Shown piece by piece: positions 1 through 8,786 of a stretch of DNA of 64,000 nucleotides. The notes below the pieces were generated by a model. It saw only the letters and a list, made by a program, of their open reading frames with translations. It was not told where the DNA came from and searched no databases. The translations under genes were made by a program, and so were the position numbers. Location: the NCBI GenBank assembly GCA_964596685.1, contig CAZQVA010000002.1:55574-119573 (forward strand), in the 5' to 3' direction. Source of the DNA: CAZQVA01 sp964596685. GTDB taxonomy: Bacteria > Chlamydiota > Chlamydiia > Chlamydiales > VFKH01. Each line of letters starts with the position of its first letter. The first letter of the stretch is position 1.

Positions 1-611
1 ATCATCAAGTCGAATTAGATCCTCAGGTACTGATGCTCATGTTACAGGATGAGTATCCTGAAATGATCAAGCGAATGGTGTGTGTAGCGGGGCAAAAAGT
101 GCTGACCAATCCATTAGCAGTGCCTTTTAGTTTAGGTTGTAATTTACTTTGCATCTTCTCTCGCAAGTATATCGATCAAGATCCGTCGACACGTATGGAC
201 AAGCAGCTTCACAATCAACGAACGATGAAAACAATGCGACATCTTCTTTCGCAAGGTGGCTGTTGTATTTATGTGGCTCCAAGTGGAGGCAGAGATCGTA
301 TGGATGAAAATGGTACGATTAAGTTAGCGCCATTTGATCCAGATAGTATTGAAATGTTGCGTTTGATGGCTGCTGGGGCTACTTCGCCGACCCATTTTTG
401 CCCTCTTGCGCTTCATACGATGCCCTTATTAGCACCTCCTCCTGTAGGATCTTTGGAAGAAACGCTGTTGCCTTTAAGAGCTCCCGTGCATCTGCACTTT
501 TGCCCAGAAATCGCATTAAAAGCATCGCATAGTGAAGACAAACATGCCGCACGCATCGAAGTAGCTGCTGCTGTCTTTGAAAAAGTTGAAGCTGCTTATC
601 GAGCTTTCTAA
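1..611 (+). CDS. plsB: Glycerol-3-phosphate 1-O-acyltransferase, plastid/chlamydial type (5' truncated by window edge)
   Basis: The reading frame is open from base 3, and the visible part begins with HQVELDP, which matches the NHQxExDP acyltransferase block of the soluble chloroplast-type enzyme. The coding region therefore starts upstream of the window, and the internal ATG at 33 is not the true start. Further family blocks are PLAVPFSLGCNLLCIFSRK and YVAPSGGRDR, the latter being the glycerol-phosphate binding region. The enzyme acylates position 1 of glycerol-3-phosphate in the first step of phospholipid synthesis. The stop codon overlaps the next start (TAATG), so the two genes are probably co-transcribed. 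Family assignment is secure; the plsB name follows usage for chlamydial genomes. Confidence 0.88.
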   Translation, partial: HQVELDPQVLMLMLQDEYPEMIKRMVCVAGQKVLTNPLAVPFSLGCNLLCIFSRKYIDQDPSTRMDKQLHNQRTMKTMRHLLSQGGCCIYVAPSGGRDRMDENGTIKLAPFDPDSIEMLRLMAAGATSPTHFCPLALHTMPLLAPPPVGSLEETLLPLRAPVHLHFCPEIALKASHSEDKHAARIEVAAAVFEKVEAAYRAF

Positions 612-1735
612 TGGTTTCAGCTAGTTCACTAAGAACGCTTGTAGGTATTACTCATGGGGGACCATTACATGTAGCGGATATCAAAGATGCTTGTTGCAAG
701 ATTTCGATAGTGACCGCCGGACTAGCTGGTATCACTGTAGGAAGCGTTTATCTCATGTCACGTTTTCATATTGCTTTCGGGGTAATTATACCAGGAAGTG
801 TTGCCGTGGCAATTGTAGCTGCTAAATGTTTAAAGCCGTGTTCTCATAAAAACACTTCAAGCCCACTTGCCGTCACTCCTCAGTCGCCTTCAAGAGATTT
901 GCGCATTACAATTGATACATCATTTCTGCTCATTTGCCCAGGAATTGCTAATCGATCTGCCAATTGTTGGGTCAATGCATCATTGCAACTTTTTTTAAAT
1001 CTGCCTAAATGGAGAGAAATGATCGAAGATGTCTTTTCAGGCACTGTATTCGGTGACATTTTGCAAGATTATAATACAGTTGTAGGCGGCGTGAGCCGTT
1101 TAGACTCACAAAAAGTCCGTGAATGGCTTGCTGCACAGGTGCCCGGGAGTGTGGTATCGGATTGTGATCACCATGAAGACCCTGTGATCTTATTTGACTA
1201 TCTTCTCTCTTCTGCTGGTCGGTTTTTAGAGTGGCAGCAGGGGTGTCAGCAAGATAAGCTGACATGGCAGCGGGACACATTGATGCGGTTGTATATAAAT
1301 AACGAAAGCGAATCATTTTCAGATCTATTAAGTCGTTTTTTTGATAGCGAAACGGAAGAAGGAAAGCCAATTCAGTCGCGTTTTATTACTTTTCCCGACG
1401 AATTAACCCTGCAAATATGTCGTTTTGGGATCGCTCAAGAGGGAGAGCGCTACAAAATTGCAACGCCCATTGCAGTTCCCAATGTTTTTAAGTTACAGCA
1501 GCATTATGTTAGAAGTGATGAACCGGCTGCAGAATATCGATGCAACGGATTTATTTATCATGAGGGGAGTTTAGATCAGGGTCATTATGTGGCATGTATC
1601 AAAAAGGTGGGTCGTTGGTGGATGTGCAACGATGATCGGCCTATACAAAGCCTCACTTCTGACGAGGTTAGAGGTTATATGGCCCATTCATATATCTACC
1701 ACTTTTCAAAGGCTCTGCAGCAAGAAAATTACTAA
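611..1735 (+). CDS. USP-family (peptidase C19) deubiquitinase, membrane-anchored effector candidate
   Basis: This 374-residue protein has two hydrophobic segments near residues 31-50 and 53-72, a short linker, then a compact ubiquitin-specific protease domain. The Cys box reads NRSANCWVNASLQ with catalytic Cys119. The His box reads YHEGSLDQGHYVAC with His325, followed by WWMCNDD supplying Asn340/Asp341. The family removes ubiquitin from host proteins; bacteria have no ubiquitin, so the likely site of action is the host cytosol or inclusion membrane after secretion. The paired N-terminal hydrophobic segments resemble inclusion-membrane or TM effectors of chlamydiae. It starts at the last base of the acyltransferase stop. 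Secretion is inferred; the fold call rests on the intact catalytic boxes. Confidence 0.82.
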   Translation: MVSASSLRTLVGITHGGPLHVADIKDACCKISIVTAGLAGITVGSVYLMSRFHIAFGVIIPGSVAVAIVAAKCLKPCSHKNTSSPLAVTPQSPSRDLRITIDTSFLLICPGIANRSANCWVNASLQLFLNLPKWREMIEDVFSGTVFGDILQDYNTVVGGVSRLDSQKVREWLAAQVPGSVVSDCDHHEDPVILFDYLLSSAGRFLEWQQGCQQDKLTWQRDTLMRLYINNESESFSDLLSRFFDSETEEGKPIQSRFITFPDELTLQICRFGIAQEGERYKIATPIAVPNVFKLQQHYVRSDEPAAEYRCNGFIYHEGSLDQGHYVACIKKVGRWWMCNDDRPIQSLTSDEVRGYMAHSYIYHFSKALQQENY

Positions 1736-1750
1736 TGTGCCATTAAAGCC

Positions 1751-1780
1751 TTGACCATAATGGAGGGGCTTTGCTATAAC
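1751..1780 (+). promoter_or_regulatory. Sigma66/70-type promoter for the tRNA pair
   Basis: TTGACC at 1751-1756 and TATAAC at 1775-1780 are separated by 18 bases. The predicted transcript start is near 1787, about 20 bases before the tRNA-Thr gene. The match to consensus is good at both hexamers. Confidence 0.55.
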
Positions 1781-1805
1781 TTTAGTCACTATCGCCTTAG
1801 CGAAT

Positions 1806-1878
1806 GCTGACATAGCTCAATTGGTAGAGCGCCCGACTTGTAATCGGATGGTTGAGGGTTCAATTCCTTCTGTCAGCA
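1806..1878 (+). tRNA. tRNA-Thr (anticodon TGT)
   Basis: A complete cloverleaf is visible: acceptor arms GCTGACA and TGTCAGC, D-arm GCTC/GAGC, anticodon loop CTTGTAA, and T-arm with GGTTCAATTCC. The discriminator base is A at 1878 and CCA is not encoded. It shares a promoter with the tRNA-Tyr gene 83 bases downstream. Confidence 0.95.
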
Positions 1879-1961
1879 AAGTTTCTTTCCTGTTCTAGGC
1901 TCTTTCCAGACCATATTTTGGCCCCTTCAGGTTCTGGCTGGGAATTCTCTAGTGTTTCGAT

Positions 1962-2043
1962 GGGGGTGTCGCATAGCGGCAATTGCAAGGGACTGTAAAT
2001 CCCTCGTCTCACGACTCCGTTGGTTCGAGTCCAACCGCCCCCA
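1962..2043 (+). tRNA. tRNA-Tyr (anticodon GTA)
   Basis: The 82-base length and long variable arm are typical of a class II tRNA. Acceptor stem GGGGGTG pairs with CCGCCCCC, the anticodon loop is CTGTAAA, and the T-arm contains GGTTCGAGTCC. CCA is not encoded. Confidence 0.95.
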
Positions 2044-2459
2044 TCCTTTTGCGCATTTCTTAAATTCTATAAACTCAGACAGTGACTTTACATCTCAATG
2101 AAAGAGTAATGGGATGACAGTAGGTAGTCGAACTCACGTTAGTTTACGGTTGGTGATAATAGTCCTATAATTTCCTTAACATGACTTGTGTACATGTATG
2201 AGCGAATCAAAAATTTTTGTAAATTGTAAAAAATAGCATCAAAAGTTAGCAAGTATGGAATGTGAATCGTTTTATTGGCTTGTTCGGATAATATCGAAAT
2301 AATATCGAGGATTGTTAAAAAAAGGAAGGGATGGTACTCTTTTTGACCATGAACCTAAAATAATGCAGAAGATAGTTAAACCCCAATCTGCTCAATCGGG
2401 GTTAAAGGAACGCTATTAACTATCATCCGTACTATTGATTTACCCAATCCTATAAGCTT
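2044..2459. other. Non-coding interval between tRNA-Tyr and the O-antigen-ligase-like gene
   Basis: This stretch of about 415 bases has no credible reading frame on either strand. It is AT-rich and holds one 25-base hairpin sequence (2379-2403) that recurs upstream of tRNA-Pro. I see no tRNA or IS remnant in it. Confidence 0.6.
2379..2403. repeat. 25-bp hairpin repeat, copy 1
   Basis: The sequence begins AACCCC and ends GGGGTT with the shared core AATCTGCTCAATC. The arms form a 6-bp stem plus two more pairs. It lies within a wider inverted pair GATAGTTAA...TTAACTATC. An identical 25-base copy occurs at 45976-46000, 14 bases upstream of tRNA-Pro. Confidence 0.7.
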
Positions 2460-3728
2460 TTGAACAATCACTTTTTTCAAAAATATCATTTGTTGCCAAT
2501 TTGCTTACTGCTCTTTGCCTTTGTTCTCCCTTTATCTAAAGGCCTTTCGAATATCCTTTTTGCAGGGAGCTACTTATTGGTGATTTTAGGGGTGATTCAA
2601 TCCTCGTCCTGGCGCCAGACGCTTTGGGCGCATTTTCGACAGCCGCTTTTGCTCGCTTTCTTTCTTTACTTTATCATCGCGGCTATAGGTGTTATTTATC
2701 CAAAAAATTTAGGGGCGGGATGGGCGACTACCAATAAGTTTTTTGAAATGCTATTGATCTATTTTTTTGTAGCGACTCTGATTGACTCGATTCAGGATGA
2801 AAAGCGCCGCTTTCAATATGCTGTTGCTGTTCTCTTATGTTTTTTATCCGGCGTGTTATTGCTTAATATAACGGGCCTTTTTGCCTTATTCGGCAGCATA
2901 GGGCACCGCAAATTCGTGCTCCCTTTGCGACCTTTAGGCATGCATCATATTTGGTATGCTAATCTCAATGCAGCGGCACTCTATAGTGCTTTTTTTCTGC
3001 TCTTTCTATGTGAGCGCACTAAAACACGCCTTGCGCGCACCTTTCTTACCTTGTCCTGTCTTTTGTCTTTAGGTGCAATTTTTCTGTCACTCTCTCGTGG
3101 AGCGTGGGTAGGTATTTTGCTAACAGGGATTTTTATTACGTACTTTTTTGTCAAAAGCAAGCGCGTCTATTTGTGTATCATCCTAGGATCCATAGTTGCA
3201 TGTGTTGCGCTCTACTATACGGTACCGATTTTTCATCAGCGCATCGCTCGTATTCCTTATGAATTAACTCAGTATTCCACAGGATTTACTCAAACCTCTT
3301 TGGGTGCTAGGTTAATCATGTGGAAGGCAGCGCTTATGATGTTTCAAGCGAATCCCTTCTTAGGTGTCGGCACGGGGAATTATTTGCCAACGGTCATGCT
3401 TTATATTCAGGAAGGTCTTTTGCCCACTTTCTTGCGAGTATATAACCAACCGCACAACATGTATCTCTTTACATTGGCTACAAATGGTATTTTGGGGCTT
3501 CTAACGCTGCTTTATCTTTTTTATCGAAGTGTGCGCACTGCCTTTTTGCTGCTTAAAGTAAACCCTGCTGCCCGTCTTTTTGCGTTTCTAGCGCTTGCTG
3601 TCGCGATACATTTTATGATTGCAGGCTTTATAGATGCGTTTTTCAATATTCAAATTCTCCGCTATACATTCGCCCTTATGATGGGTGTCACACTTAGAAA
3701 ATCGCTATTGCAACCCCGCCTCAAATAA
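2460..3728 (+). CDS. O-antigen ligase / Wzy-like polytopic membrane protein
   Basis: This 422-residue protein has about ten to twelve hydrophobic segments. It has the features of the O-antigen ligase/polymerase superfamily: SLSRGAWVGIL near the middle and, in the periplasmic-loop region, NPFLGVGTGNY followed by PHNMYLFTLATNG. Such proteins join or polymerise undecaprenyl-linked glycans at the periplasmic face of the inner membrane. An in-frame stop lies just upstream (2436-2438), so the TTG at 2460 is the only early start; no clear Shine-Dalgarno is visible. It may use products of the carbohydrate island further downstream, though it is 11 kb away. Ligase versus polymerase cannot be decided from sequence alone. 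Confidence 0.72.
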   Translation: MNNHFFQKYHLLPICLLLFAFVLPLSKGLSNILFAGSYLLVILGVIQSSSWRQTLWAHFRQPLLLAFFLYFIIAAIGVIYPKNLGAGWATTNKFFEMLLIYFFVATLIDSIQDEKRRFQYAVAVLLCFLSGVLLLNITGLFALFGSIGHRKFVLPLRPLGMHHIWYANLNAAALYSAFFLLFLCERTKTRLARTFLTLSCLLSLGAIFLSLSRGAWVGILLTGIFITYFFVKSKRVYLCIILGSIVACVALYYTVPIFHQRIARIPYELTQYSTGFTQTSLGARLIMWKAALMMFQANPFLGVGTGNYLPTVMLYIQEGLLPTFLRVYNQPHNMYLFTLATNGILGLLTLLYLFYRSVRTAFLLLKVNPAARLFAFLALAVAIHFMIAGFIDAFFNIQILRYTFALMMGVTLRKSLLQPRLK

Positions 3729-3733
3729 CTTGA

Positions 3734-3755
3734 ATGGTTCATTTTTTTGAACCAT
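3734..3755 (+). terminator. Hairpin just after the O-antigen-ligase-like gene
   Basis: ATGGTTC (3734-3740) pairs with GAACCAT (3749-3755) around an AT-rich loop. The T-run lies in the loop rather than after the stem, so termination is uncertain. Confidence 0.3.
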
Positions 3756-3773
3756 CCAGGTATAACGTTTGAA

Positions 3774-4334
3774 ATGAACGAACTACCAGATAAAAAGAGA
3801 CTTCCAAAAAGAATCACGGAAAAGTATCTATATAACTGCAGTATAGCCTATTTACAGCGCTATGTAGCAAGTCAAGCGCAGCTGTATCGAGTGATGGAGC
3901 GCCGAATAGAGCGCGCTTGCAGAGCGCACCCTGATTTAGTAAAAGAAGAGTGCTTGGTGTTTTTGAGCAACGTTGTGAGGCGTCTGAAAGAAGAGGGTTG
4001 GTTAAATGAAACGGTAGCCTTGAATGGACTGGTGCAAGCGTTGCGTCGTCGAGGAGCCTCTCGGCAAGCGATACACTACAAATTAGTGCAAAAAGGATTT
4101 GGGCGAGAGCAAATTACGGAAACCTTGCAGCAATATGATGGTGCAAAAGAAGGTGACCTTTTGGCTGCAATTTTTTTGATGCGCCGAAGAAAATTAGGAT
4201 GTTTTGGAAAGACTTCAGATTGGAAAGAGAGACAAAAGGCCTTTGGGATTATGATGCGCGGCGGATTTTCATTTGATACAGCGCAAACAGTCTTGCGCAT
4301 GACTCAACAAGAGGTGGATGATTTGTTGGCATAA
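3774..4334 (+). CDS. recX: RecX-family regulatory protein
   Basis: The protein is small, basic and helical, with the three-helix repeat pattern of RecX. Recognisable parts are YLxRYVASQAQL, VRRLKEEGWLNE, LRRRGASRQAIHYKLVQKGF and the C-terminal RRRKLG block. RecX inhibits or caps RecA filaments in other bacteria. An upstream TTG at 3747 is also in frame, but it falls inside a hairpin and adds residues not typical of the family, so the ATG at 3774 (MNELPDKK) is preferred. Its end overlaps the convergent GT2 gene by 31 bases. Family assignment rests on repeat pattern and size (186 residues). Confidence 0.75.
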   Translation: MNELPDKKRLPKRITEKYLYNCSIAYLQRYVASQAQLYRVMERRIERACRAHPDLVKEECLVFLSNVVRRLKEEGWLNETVALNGLVQALRRRGASRQAIHYKLVQKGFGREQITETLQQYDGAKEGDLLAAIFLMRRRKLGCFGKTSDWKERQKAFGIMMRGGFSFDTAQTVLRMTQQEVDDLLA

Positions 4335-5089
4335 CCTGAAAAGATTCGATGCATGAGAGTTGTGGGAAAAAGATGTTGCGGGAATATGCTAGACGTATTG
4401 TCTTCATGCATGACGTGGAGTACGATGCCTTGTGAATCTGTTAAAAAGCCAGCCTTGTAGCCTTGATCAATCAAAAACTTACAAAAATGATAGTCTTCAC
4501 CATGGTTTACAGCAGGAAAGTGAATTTCCTTAATGATATGCTTTTGAAACATGAATGAAAAACCATACCCGTAGAGATTTTTTTCGATAAAATCACTGGG
4601 GAATTCATCTAGAGTATGTTTTGTGAAGTGATTTTTATAAATGCAATACTGTGAAGGTGCCAAGCGGTCTGTTTCCCAATAAGCAAATTTATCTTGTAGA
4701 ATAGAATAGGCGAACCAACTTTTGAGAGAAATAAAATCATACCCACCTGTTTGTAGGTGAGCATGTAGTGTTTCTAGATAGTTTGGAGCGTAATAGTCAT
4801 CATCATCAAAGTGCGCAATAACATCTCCAGATGCCTGTTGAATAAGGAAATTGCGTTTTTCCCCAATAGTTAGCCGCGTGGATGAGAAGAAATAATGAAT
4901 AGAAGGGTGATGATCTGCCAGTTGTTTTAACCATTCGCAAGGTTGCTCGCTATCATCATAAATGAGCAATTCGCGCTGGGAATAAGTTTGAGCTTGGAAA
5001 TTCCGAATCAAATTCTTTAGATGTACCGCGCGATTATAGGTAGGCGTGATAACGCTGATGAGGGGCTTGGGCGTGGTCCAATCGTGCAT
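4304..5089 (-). CDS. Glycosyltransferase family 2 (GT-A fold)
   Basis: A 261-residue GT2 enzyme with PLISVITPTYNRAVHL at the N terminus, ELLIYDDSE as the nucleotide-binding region, and HFDDDDYYAP as the DxD metal site. The C-terminal part includes HGEDYHFCKFLI, consistent with the ED acceptor motif. It lacks membrane segments and is expected to be cytosolic, transferring a sugar from an NDP-sugar to an unknown acceptor. It is the last gene of a minus-strand group with the dienelactone hydrolase and MFS genes (24-base gap). No strong ribosome site is visible upstream. Confidence 0.82.
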   Translation of the reverse strand: MHDWTTPKPLISVITPTYNRAVHLKNLIRNFQAQTYSQRELLIYDDSEQPCEWLKQLADHHPSIHYFFSSTRLTIGEKRNFLIQQASGDVIAHFDDDDYYAPNYLETLHAHLQTGGYDFISLKSWFAYSILQDKFAYWETDRLAPSQYCIYKNHFTKHTLDEFPSDFIEKNLYGYGFSFMFQKHIIKEIHFPAVNHGEDYHFCKFLIDQGYKAGFLTDSQGIVLHVMHEDNTSSIFPQHLFPTTLMHRIFSGYANKSSTSC

Positions 5090-5113
5090 TGTATTAGGCT
5101 TTTTTCACAGTTC

Positions 5114-5833
5114 TTAAGAAAGGCATTCAGGCAAGAAGTTTGCGATGAGATCCCATGAGCGTTTTGCAGCCAGAGGATTGTAGACGCGCCCTACTTTTAT
5201 CCCTCCAATTTTTGCTGCATTGGGATCGCAAAAGGCGTGTTGCGTGTGTCCGAAAAAATGCACTTGCCAATCGGCCTCGGAGGCATTCATTTCATCTGCA
5301 AATTGAGGTAAGTCACTAGAAGGCATTTGCGGGTCATCGTAACCCCAGGCTGCAAGGATTTTGGCTTGGATGGGTTGAGGTGTGTGGTTTTTTGGTGCAT
5401 AAAGTGAGCCATGTAGGGAAACGACGCCTCTTAAGGAGGGCTCATAACGCGCTAAGTCCAAGGCGCACATCCCCCCGAAGCAATAGCCCATTGCGGCGAT
5501 ATAAGCTGGGTCTGTAAGTTTATATCCGCGGATTGCCTGATAAGCGGCACTAATACGCGTTTTGAGTAAGGCTCTATCTGCATACATGGGTCCACACCAT
5601 GTTTTATACTCTTCAAGGCTATGAGCCTCTTGAGCGTCACCATACATGTCTACAGCACAAGCGACATACCCCATAGCTGCAATACGCTCTGCTTGTTCAC
5701 AGATCCACTGATTACGACCATCTGCGGCAGGAAAAACAAGAACGGTAGGTTGCTTGCCTTCTTTTTTGGGAGCAATGATATAGCTCTTAAAAGTCGTTGC
5801 ATCAATGGTGTATGAAAGCTCTTCAGTATACAT
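5114..5833 (-). CDS. Dienelactone hydrolase family alpha/beta hydrolase
   Basis: This 239-residue protein has the family nucleophile elbow GYCFGG with Cys118 as nucleophile, a candidate Asp at 166-167 (WGYDDP) and His199 in FGHTQHAFCDP. These three form the Cys-Asp-His triad of dienelactone hydrolases. The natural substrate cannot be told from sequence; bacterial members hydrolyse various esters and lactones. It lies 9 bases after the MFS gene and 24 bases before the GT2 gene on the same strand, so the three are probably one operon. Confidence 0.85.
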   Translation of the reverse strand: MYTEELSYTIDATTFKSYIIAPKKEGKQPTVLVFPAADGRNQWICEQAERIAAMGYVACAVDMYGDAQEAHSLEEYKTWCGPMYADRALLKTRISAAYQAIRGYKLTDPAYIAAMGYCFGGMCALDLARYEPSLRGVVSLHGSLYAPKNHTPQPIQAKILAAWGYDDPQMPSSDLPQFADEMNASEADWQVHFFGHTQHAFCDPNAAKIGGIKVGRVYNPLAAKRSWDLIANFLPECLS

Positions 5834-5842
5834 AGTATGCCT

Positions 5843-7069
5843 TTATTGGGTGTCTACCGGTGTGGGCAGAAGGTTGCGTTTATGACAGGTAAATGCATAG
5901 CCCGCAGCACATAAACAAAGCGCTCCTGCCACAAAAAGACAAGCGATGGGACTATGATAAAAACAGATGAAAGAACCCAGCGCCGGACCAATGCAGCCTC
6001 TTAATGCGACGAGTGCTAAATTGACATTGGTAAAACGACAACTATTTTCTTTTCCGGCAAAGAGGGGGCCCGATAGATTCCAGCTCAATTCACTACCAGC
6101 TTGCATGATGCCATAGAGAAGATAGCCTCCATAAATCCAAAAGACATTGATCTGTGCTAGAACAATACAAGCTGTAAAGACCGCTGCCAAGAGGACGACA
6201 ACAAAGGAAAAATAATATAGGTTAACTTTTGCCATCCAACGCGCCCAGAAGGGAGAAGTCATGGCAAAGCCAATCCCTTTACAGAAGGATAGGGCAAGCG
6301 CCATATGGGTATAAGAGAGGTGAAGAGTGTCTGTGAAAAAGCGCGGGAGAGCGGGCTGTAGGACCATTAATCCGAGGCCACCGAAGATAAAGACCATTTG
6401 AAAATGAGCGAAATCAGGACGTTGTTTTAGAAGCTGCCAAAAATCTTTCCATGGACCTTTAATCATTTCTGGTAGGCATATGGGGGGAGGTTGTGCCAGC
6501 GCAGCTTTAAGTACAGGTAGTCGAATTTGAAAAAATATGCTTAAAAGGCTAAGGGCCGCAGCAATAGAAAAGAACCAAGGCCATAATTGTGGCATCGTAT
6601 CGAGAAAAGGAGCTAGAGATAGAGGGAGAAATAGACCGATGAGATAGGTAATGGAGGAGCTTTGAGAAAATAGGCGCGTGCGGTAAGGACAGGGTAAATG
6701 GGCTTTCAACATCTCCATCCATGCTGGAATCATCGCCCTAAAAGAACACATATAAACAGCGAAAGCAAAGATGAAGAAGAAGGGGTTGTTGACAAAAGGA
6801 AAGAGGAAACAGGGAATTACGCCAATAAGGCTGGTAATGATAAGATGTTTTCGAATAGCTTCGGGGCGCCTTGAAATCCAGCAACTCCAGTATAATGAAA
6901 AGAAAGAAACACCGGGGCGCACGCTGATTAACAATGTCAGAGCTAAGGCTCCCGCATGTAAATCTTTGTAAAAGATAAAGGGAAGCAGAGTATACAGTGC
7001 CCACAGCGGTGCATGCAAGATGCTATTGCTGAGATAGGCAATACGTACAGCTTTTTGCTCACAGAGCAT
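5843..7069 (-). CDS. Major facilitator superfamily (MFS)-like permease
   Basis: The 408-residue sequence is strongly hydrophobic, with about twelve predicted membrane spans and a central cytoplasmic loop rich in charged residues (around KGPWKDFWQLLKQRPDF), as in MFS proteins with a 6+6 arrangement. A GAGG ribosome site precedes the ATG. It is probably the first gene of a minus-strand operon with dienelactone hydrolase and GT2, and divergent from the phosphatase at 7153. No motif reveals the substrate. Confidence 0.68.
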   Translation of the reverse strand: MLCEQKAVRIAYLSNSILHAPLWALYTLLPFIFYKDLHAGALALTLLISVRPGVSFFSLYWSCWISRRPEAIRKHLIITSLIGVIPCFLFPFVNNPFFFIFAFAVYMCSFRAMIPAWMEMLKAHLPCPYRTRLFSQSSSITYLIGLFLPLSLAPFLDTMPQLWPWFFSIAAALSLLSIFFQIRLPVLKAALAQPPPICLPEMIKGPWKDFWQLLKQRPDFAHFQMVFIFGGLGLMVLQPALPRFFTDTLHLSYTHMALALSFCKGIGFAMTSPFWARWMAKVNLYYFSFVVVLLAAVFTACIVLAQINVFWIYGGYLLYGIMQAGSELSWNLSGPLFAGKENSCRFTNVNLALVALRGCIGPALGSFICFYHSPIACLFVAGALCLCAAGYAFTCHKRNLLPTPVDTQ

Positions 7070-7152
7070 TTTGCCTCTTTGGAACTTTTATAACTGATGG
7101 CTATAATTATAAAAGGTTTGTATTAGTGAGTCAAATTTAAGGAGGAGGAAAT

Positions 7153-7734
7153 ATGTCAACTAACCCACAAAAAGTGTATCTGCTGCGTCATGGAGAAACT
7201 GCGTGGTCGCTTTCAGGACAACATACAGGCAGGACGGATCTTCCCTTGCTTCCAGAAGGGGAAGCTCAGGCAAAGAAATTGGCCCCTTTTTTAGCGAATG
7301 TATCTTTTGCGCATGTATGGTCAAGTCCTTTAAAACGCGCGTTAGACACATGTCGTTTGAGCGGTTTAGGGGATCAAGTTTCTGTGATGGAAGCATTGAC
7401 AGAATGGAATTATGGGCGGTATGAGGGGGTCAAAACTGTTGATATCCATCAAGAAAATCCACATTGGAATTTATTTTTAGAGGGTGCACCAGAAGGAGAA
7501 ACACCAGTTGATGTGGCGCGTCGTTTAGATCAACTCATTCTTAAAATACGAGAAATCAAGGGGAATATTGCTTTATATGCACATGGCCACATCTTACGCG
7601 CACTTGCTGCACGTTGGATTGGTCAATCTATCGCCGTTGGTAGTTGTTTAGGGCTAAATGCGGGTAGTTTATCGATCTTGGGCTGGGAGCATGAAGCAGA
7701 TCCTATTATTAAACTTTGGAACTTTATTCCGTGA
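7153..7734 (+). CDS. Histidine phosphatase family protein (phosphoglycerate mutase-like)
   Basis: The catalytic signature LLRHGET is at the N terminus (phospho-acceptor His in RHG). It is followed by GRTDLPL, SSPLKRALDT (second Arg), the acid-base region EWNYGRYEG, and the second His in YAHGHILR. At 193 residues it has the size of the CobC/PhoE-type phosphatase branch rather than cofactor-dependent Gpm. A strong ribosome site (AAGGAGGAGG) precedes the ATG. It overlaps mnmA by 4 bases at its end, suggesting coupled translation. The substrate is unknown. Confidence 0.87.
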   Translation: MSTNPQKVYLLRHGETAWSLSGQHTGRTDLPLLPEGEAQAKKLAPFLANVSFAHVWSSPLKRALDTCRLSGLGDQVSVMEALTEWNYGRYEGVKTVDIHQENPHWNLFLEGAPEGETPVDVARRLDQLILKIREIKGNIALYAHGHILRALAARWIGQSIAVGSCLGLNAGSLSILGWEHEADPIIKLWNFIP

Positions 7735-8786
7735 AAACAGTTGTTGTTGCGATGTCAGGGGGAGTTGATTCCTCTGTAACTGCGTATTTATTGAAAAGAG
7801 AAGGCTGGAATGTCATCGGCCTTTTTATGAAAAATTGGGAAGAAGAGGAGGAGGATGCCCTTTGTCCTGCGGCGCTTGATTATCAAGATGTCGTCAAAGT
7901 ATGTGAGCGTTTGCAAATCCCTCATTATGCGGTGAATTTTGCTAAAGAATACAGGGAGGAGGTCTTCGCTCATTTTTTGGAAGAATATAAAGCGGGATGG
8001 ACCCCTAACCCAGATATTTTGTGCAATCGAGAGATCAAATTCAAAGTACTACTCAACACAGCGCGATCACTCGGCGCTGATTTTTTAGCGACAGGTCACT
8101 ATTGTCGGACGGATCATATCCATCTACTTAAAGGAAAAGACCCCAATAAGGATCAGAGCTACTTTTTATATACGATTCATTCTGAACATCTTAAGCAGGT
8201 TCTTTTTCCTATTGGTCATCTTTTAAAACCTGCTGTTAGAGAACTAGCGGCAGAAGCCGGTCTTATAACGCATGACAAAAAAGATAGTACAGGCATATGT
8301 TTTATCGGAAAGAGGCCATTCAAAGAATTTCTAAGCCATTATTTGGGCACACAACCCGGGTTTTTTGAGACACCCGACGGCAAATGTGTGGGTGAACATG
8401 ATGGAATTGCCTATTATACCATCGGCCAGCGCAAGGGGCTAAAGATTGGTGGAGCTGGAGATGCCTGGTTTGTGGTGGCGAAAGACGTGGCGCGCAATGT
8501 CGTGGTTGTCGTGCAAGGCGATGACCATCCTCTGCTTTATCACCGTGCACTAACGGCAACAGAAGCCTCTTGGGTGTGTGATACCCCCCAATTTCCTCTG
8601 CACTGCACAGCAAAAATACGTTACCGCCAACAAGAGCATTCTTGCGTGGTAGAGAGGCGTGATGAAAAGTTGTGGGTCGTATTTGATAAGCCACAGAAGG
8701 CAATCACGCCACGTCAATCCGTTGTCTTTTATCAAGGAGACATCTGTTTGGGCGGAGCAATGATTGAAAAAGCATATGATATCTAA
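7731..8786 (+). CDS. mnmA: tRNA-specific 2-thiouridylase MnmA
   Basis: MnmA thiolates U34 of the tRNAs for Lys, Glu and Gln using sulfur relayed from a desulfurase. The PP-loop AMSGGVDSS is at the N terminus. The two catalytic cysteines are in NPDILCNREIKF and STGICFIGKR, and the tRNA-binding part follows with YYTIGQRKGL. The GTG at 7731 overlaps the previous stop (GTGA) and gives the normal family N terminus; an upstream TTG at 7716 is less likely. The gene overlaps the HEAT-repeat gene downstream by 11 bases. Length (about 351 residues) is normal for the family. Confidence 0.95.
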   Translation: MKTVVVAMSGGVDSSVTAYLLKREGWNVIGLFMKNWEEEEEDALCPAALDYQDVVKVCERLQIPHYAVNFAKEYREEVFAHFLEEYKAGWTPNPDILCNREIKFKVLLNTARSLGADFLATGHYCRTDHIHLLKGKDPNKDQSYFLYTIHSEHLKQVLFPIGHLLKPAVRELAAEAGLITHDKKDSTGICFIGKRPFKEFLSHYLGTQPGFFETPDGKCVGEHDGIAYYTIGQRKGLKIGGAGDAWFVVAKDVARNVVVVVQGDDHPLLYHRALTATEASWVCDTPQFPLHCTAKIRYRQQEHSCVVERRDEKLWVVFDKPQKAITPRQSVVFYQGDICLGGAMIEKAYDI

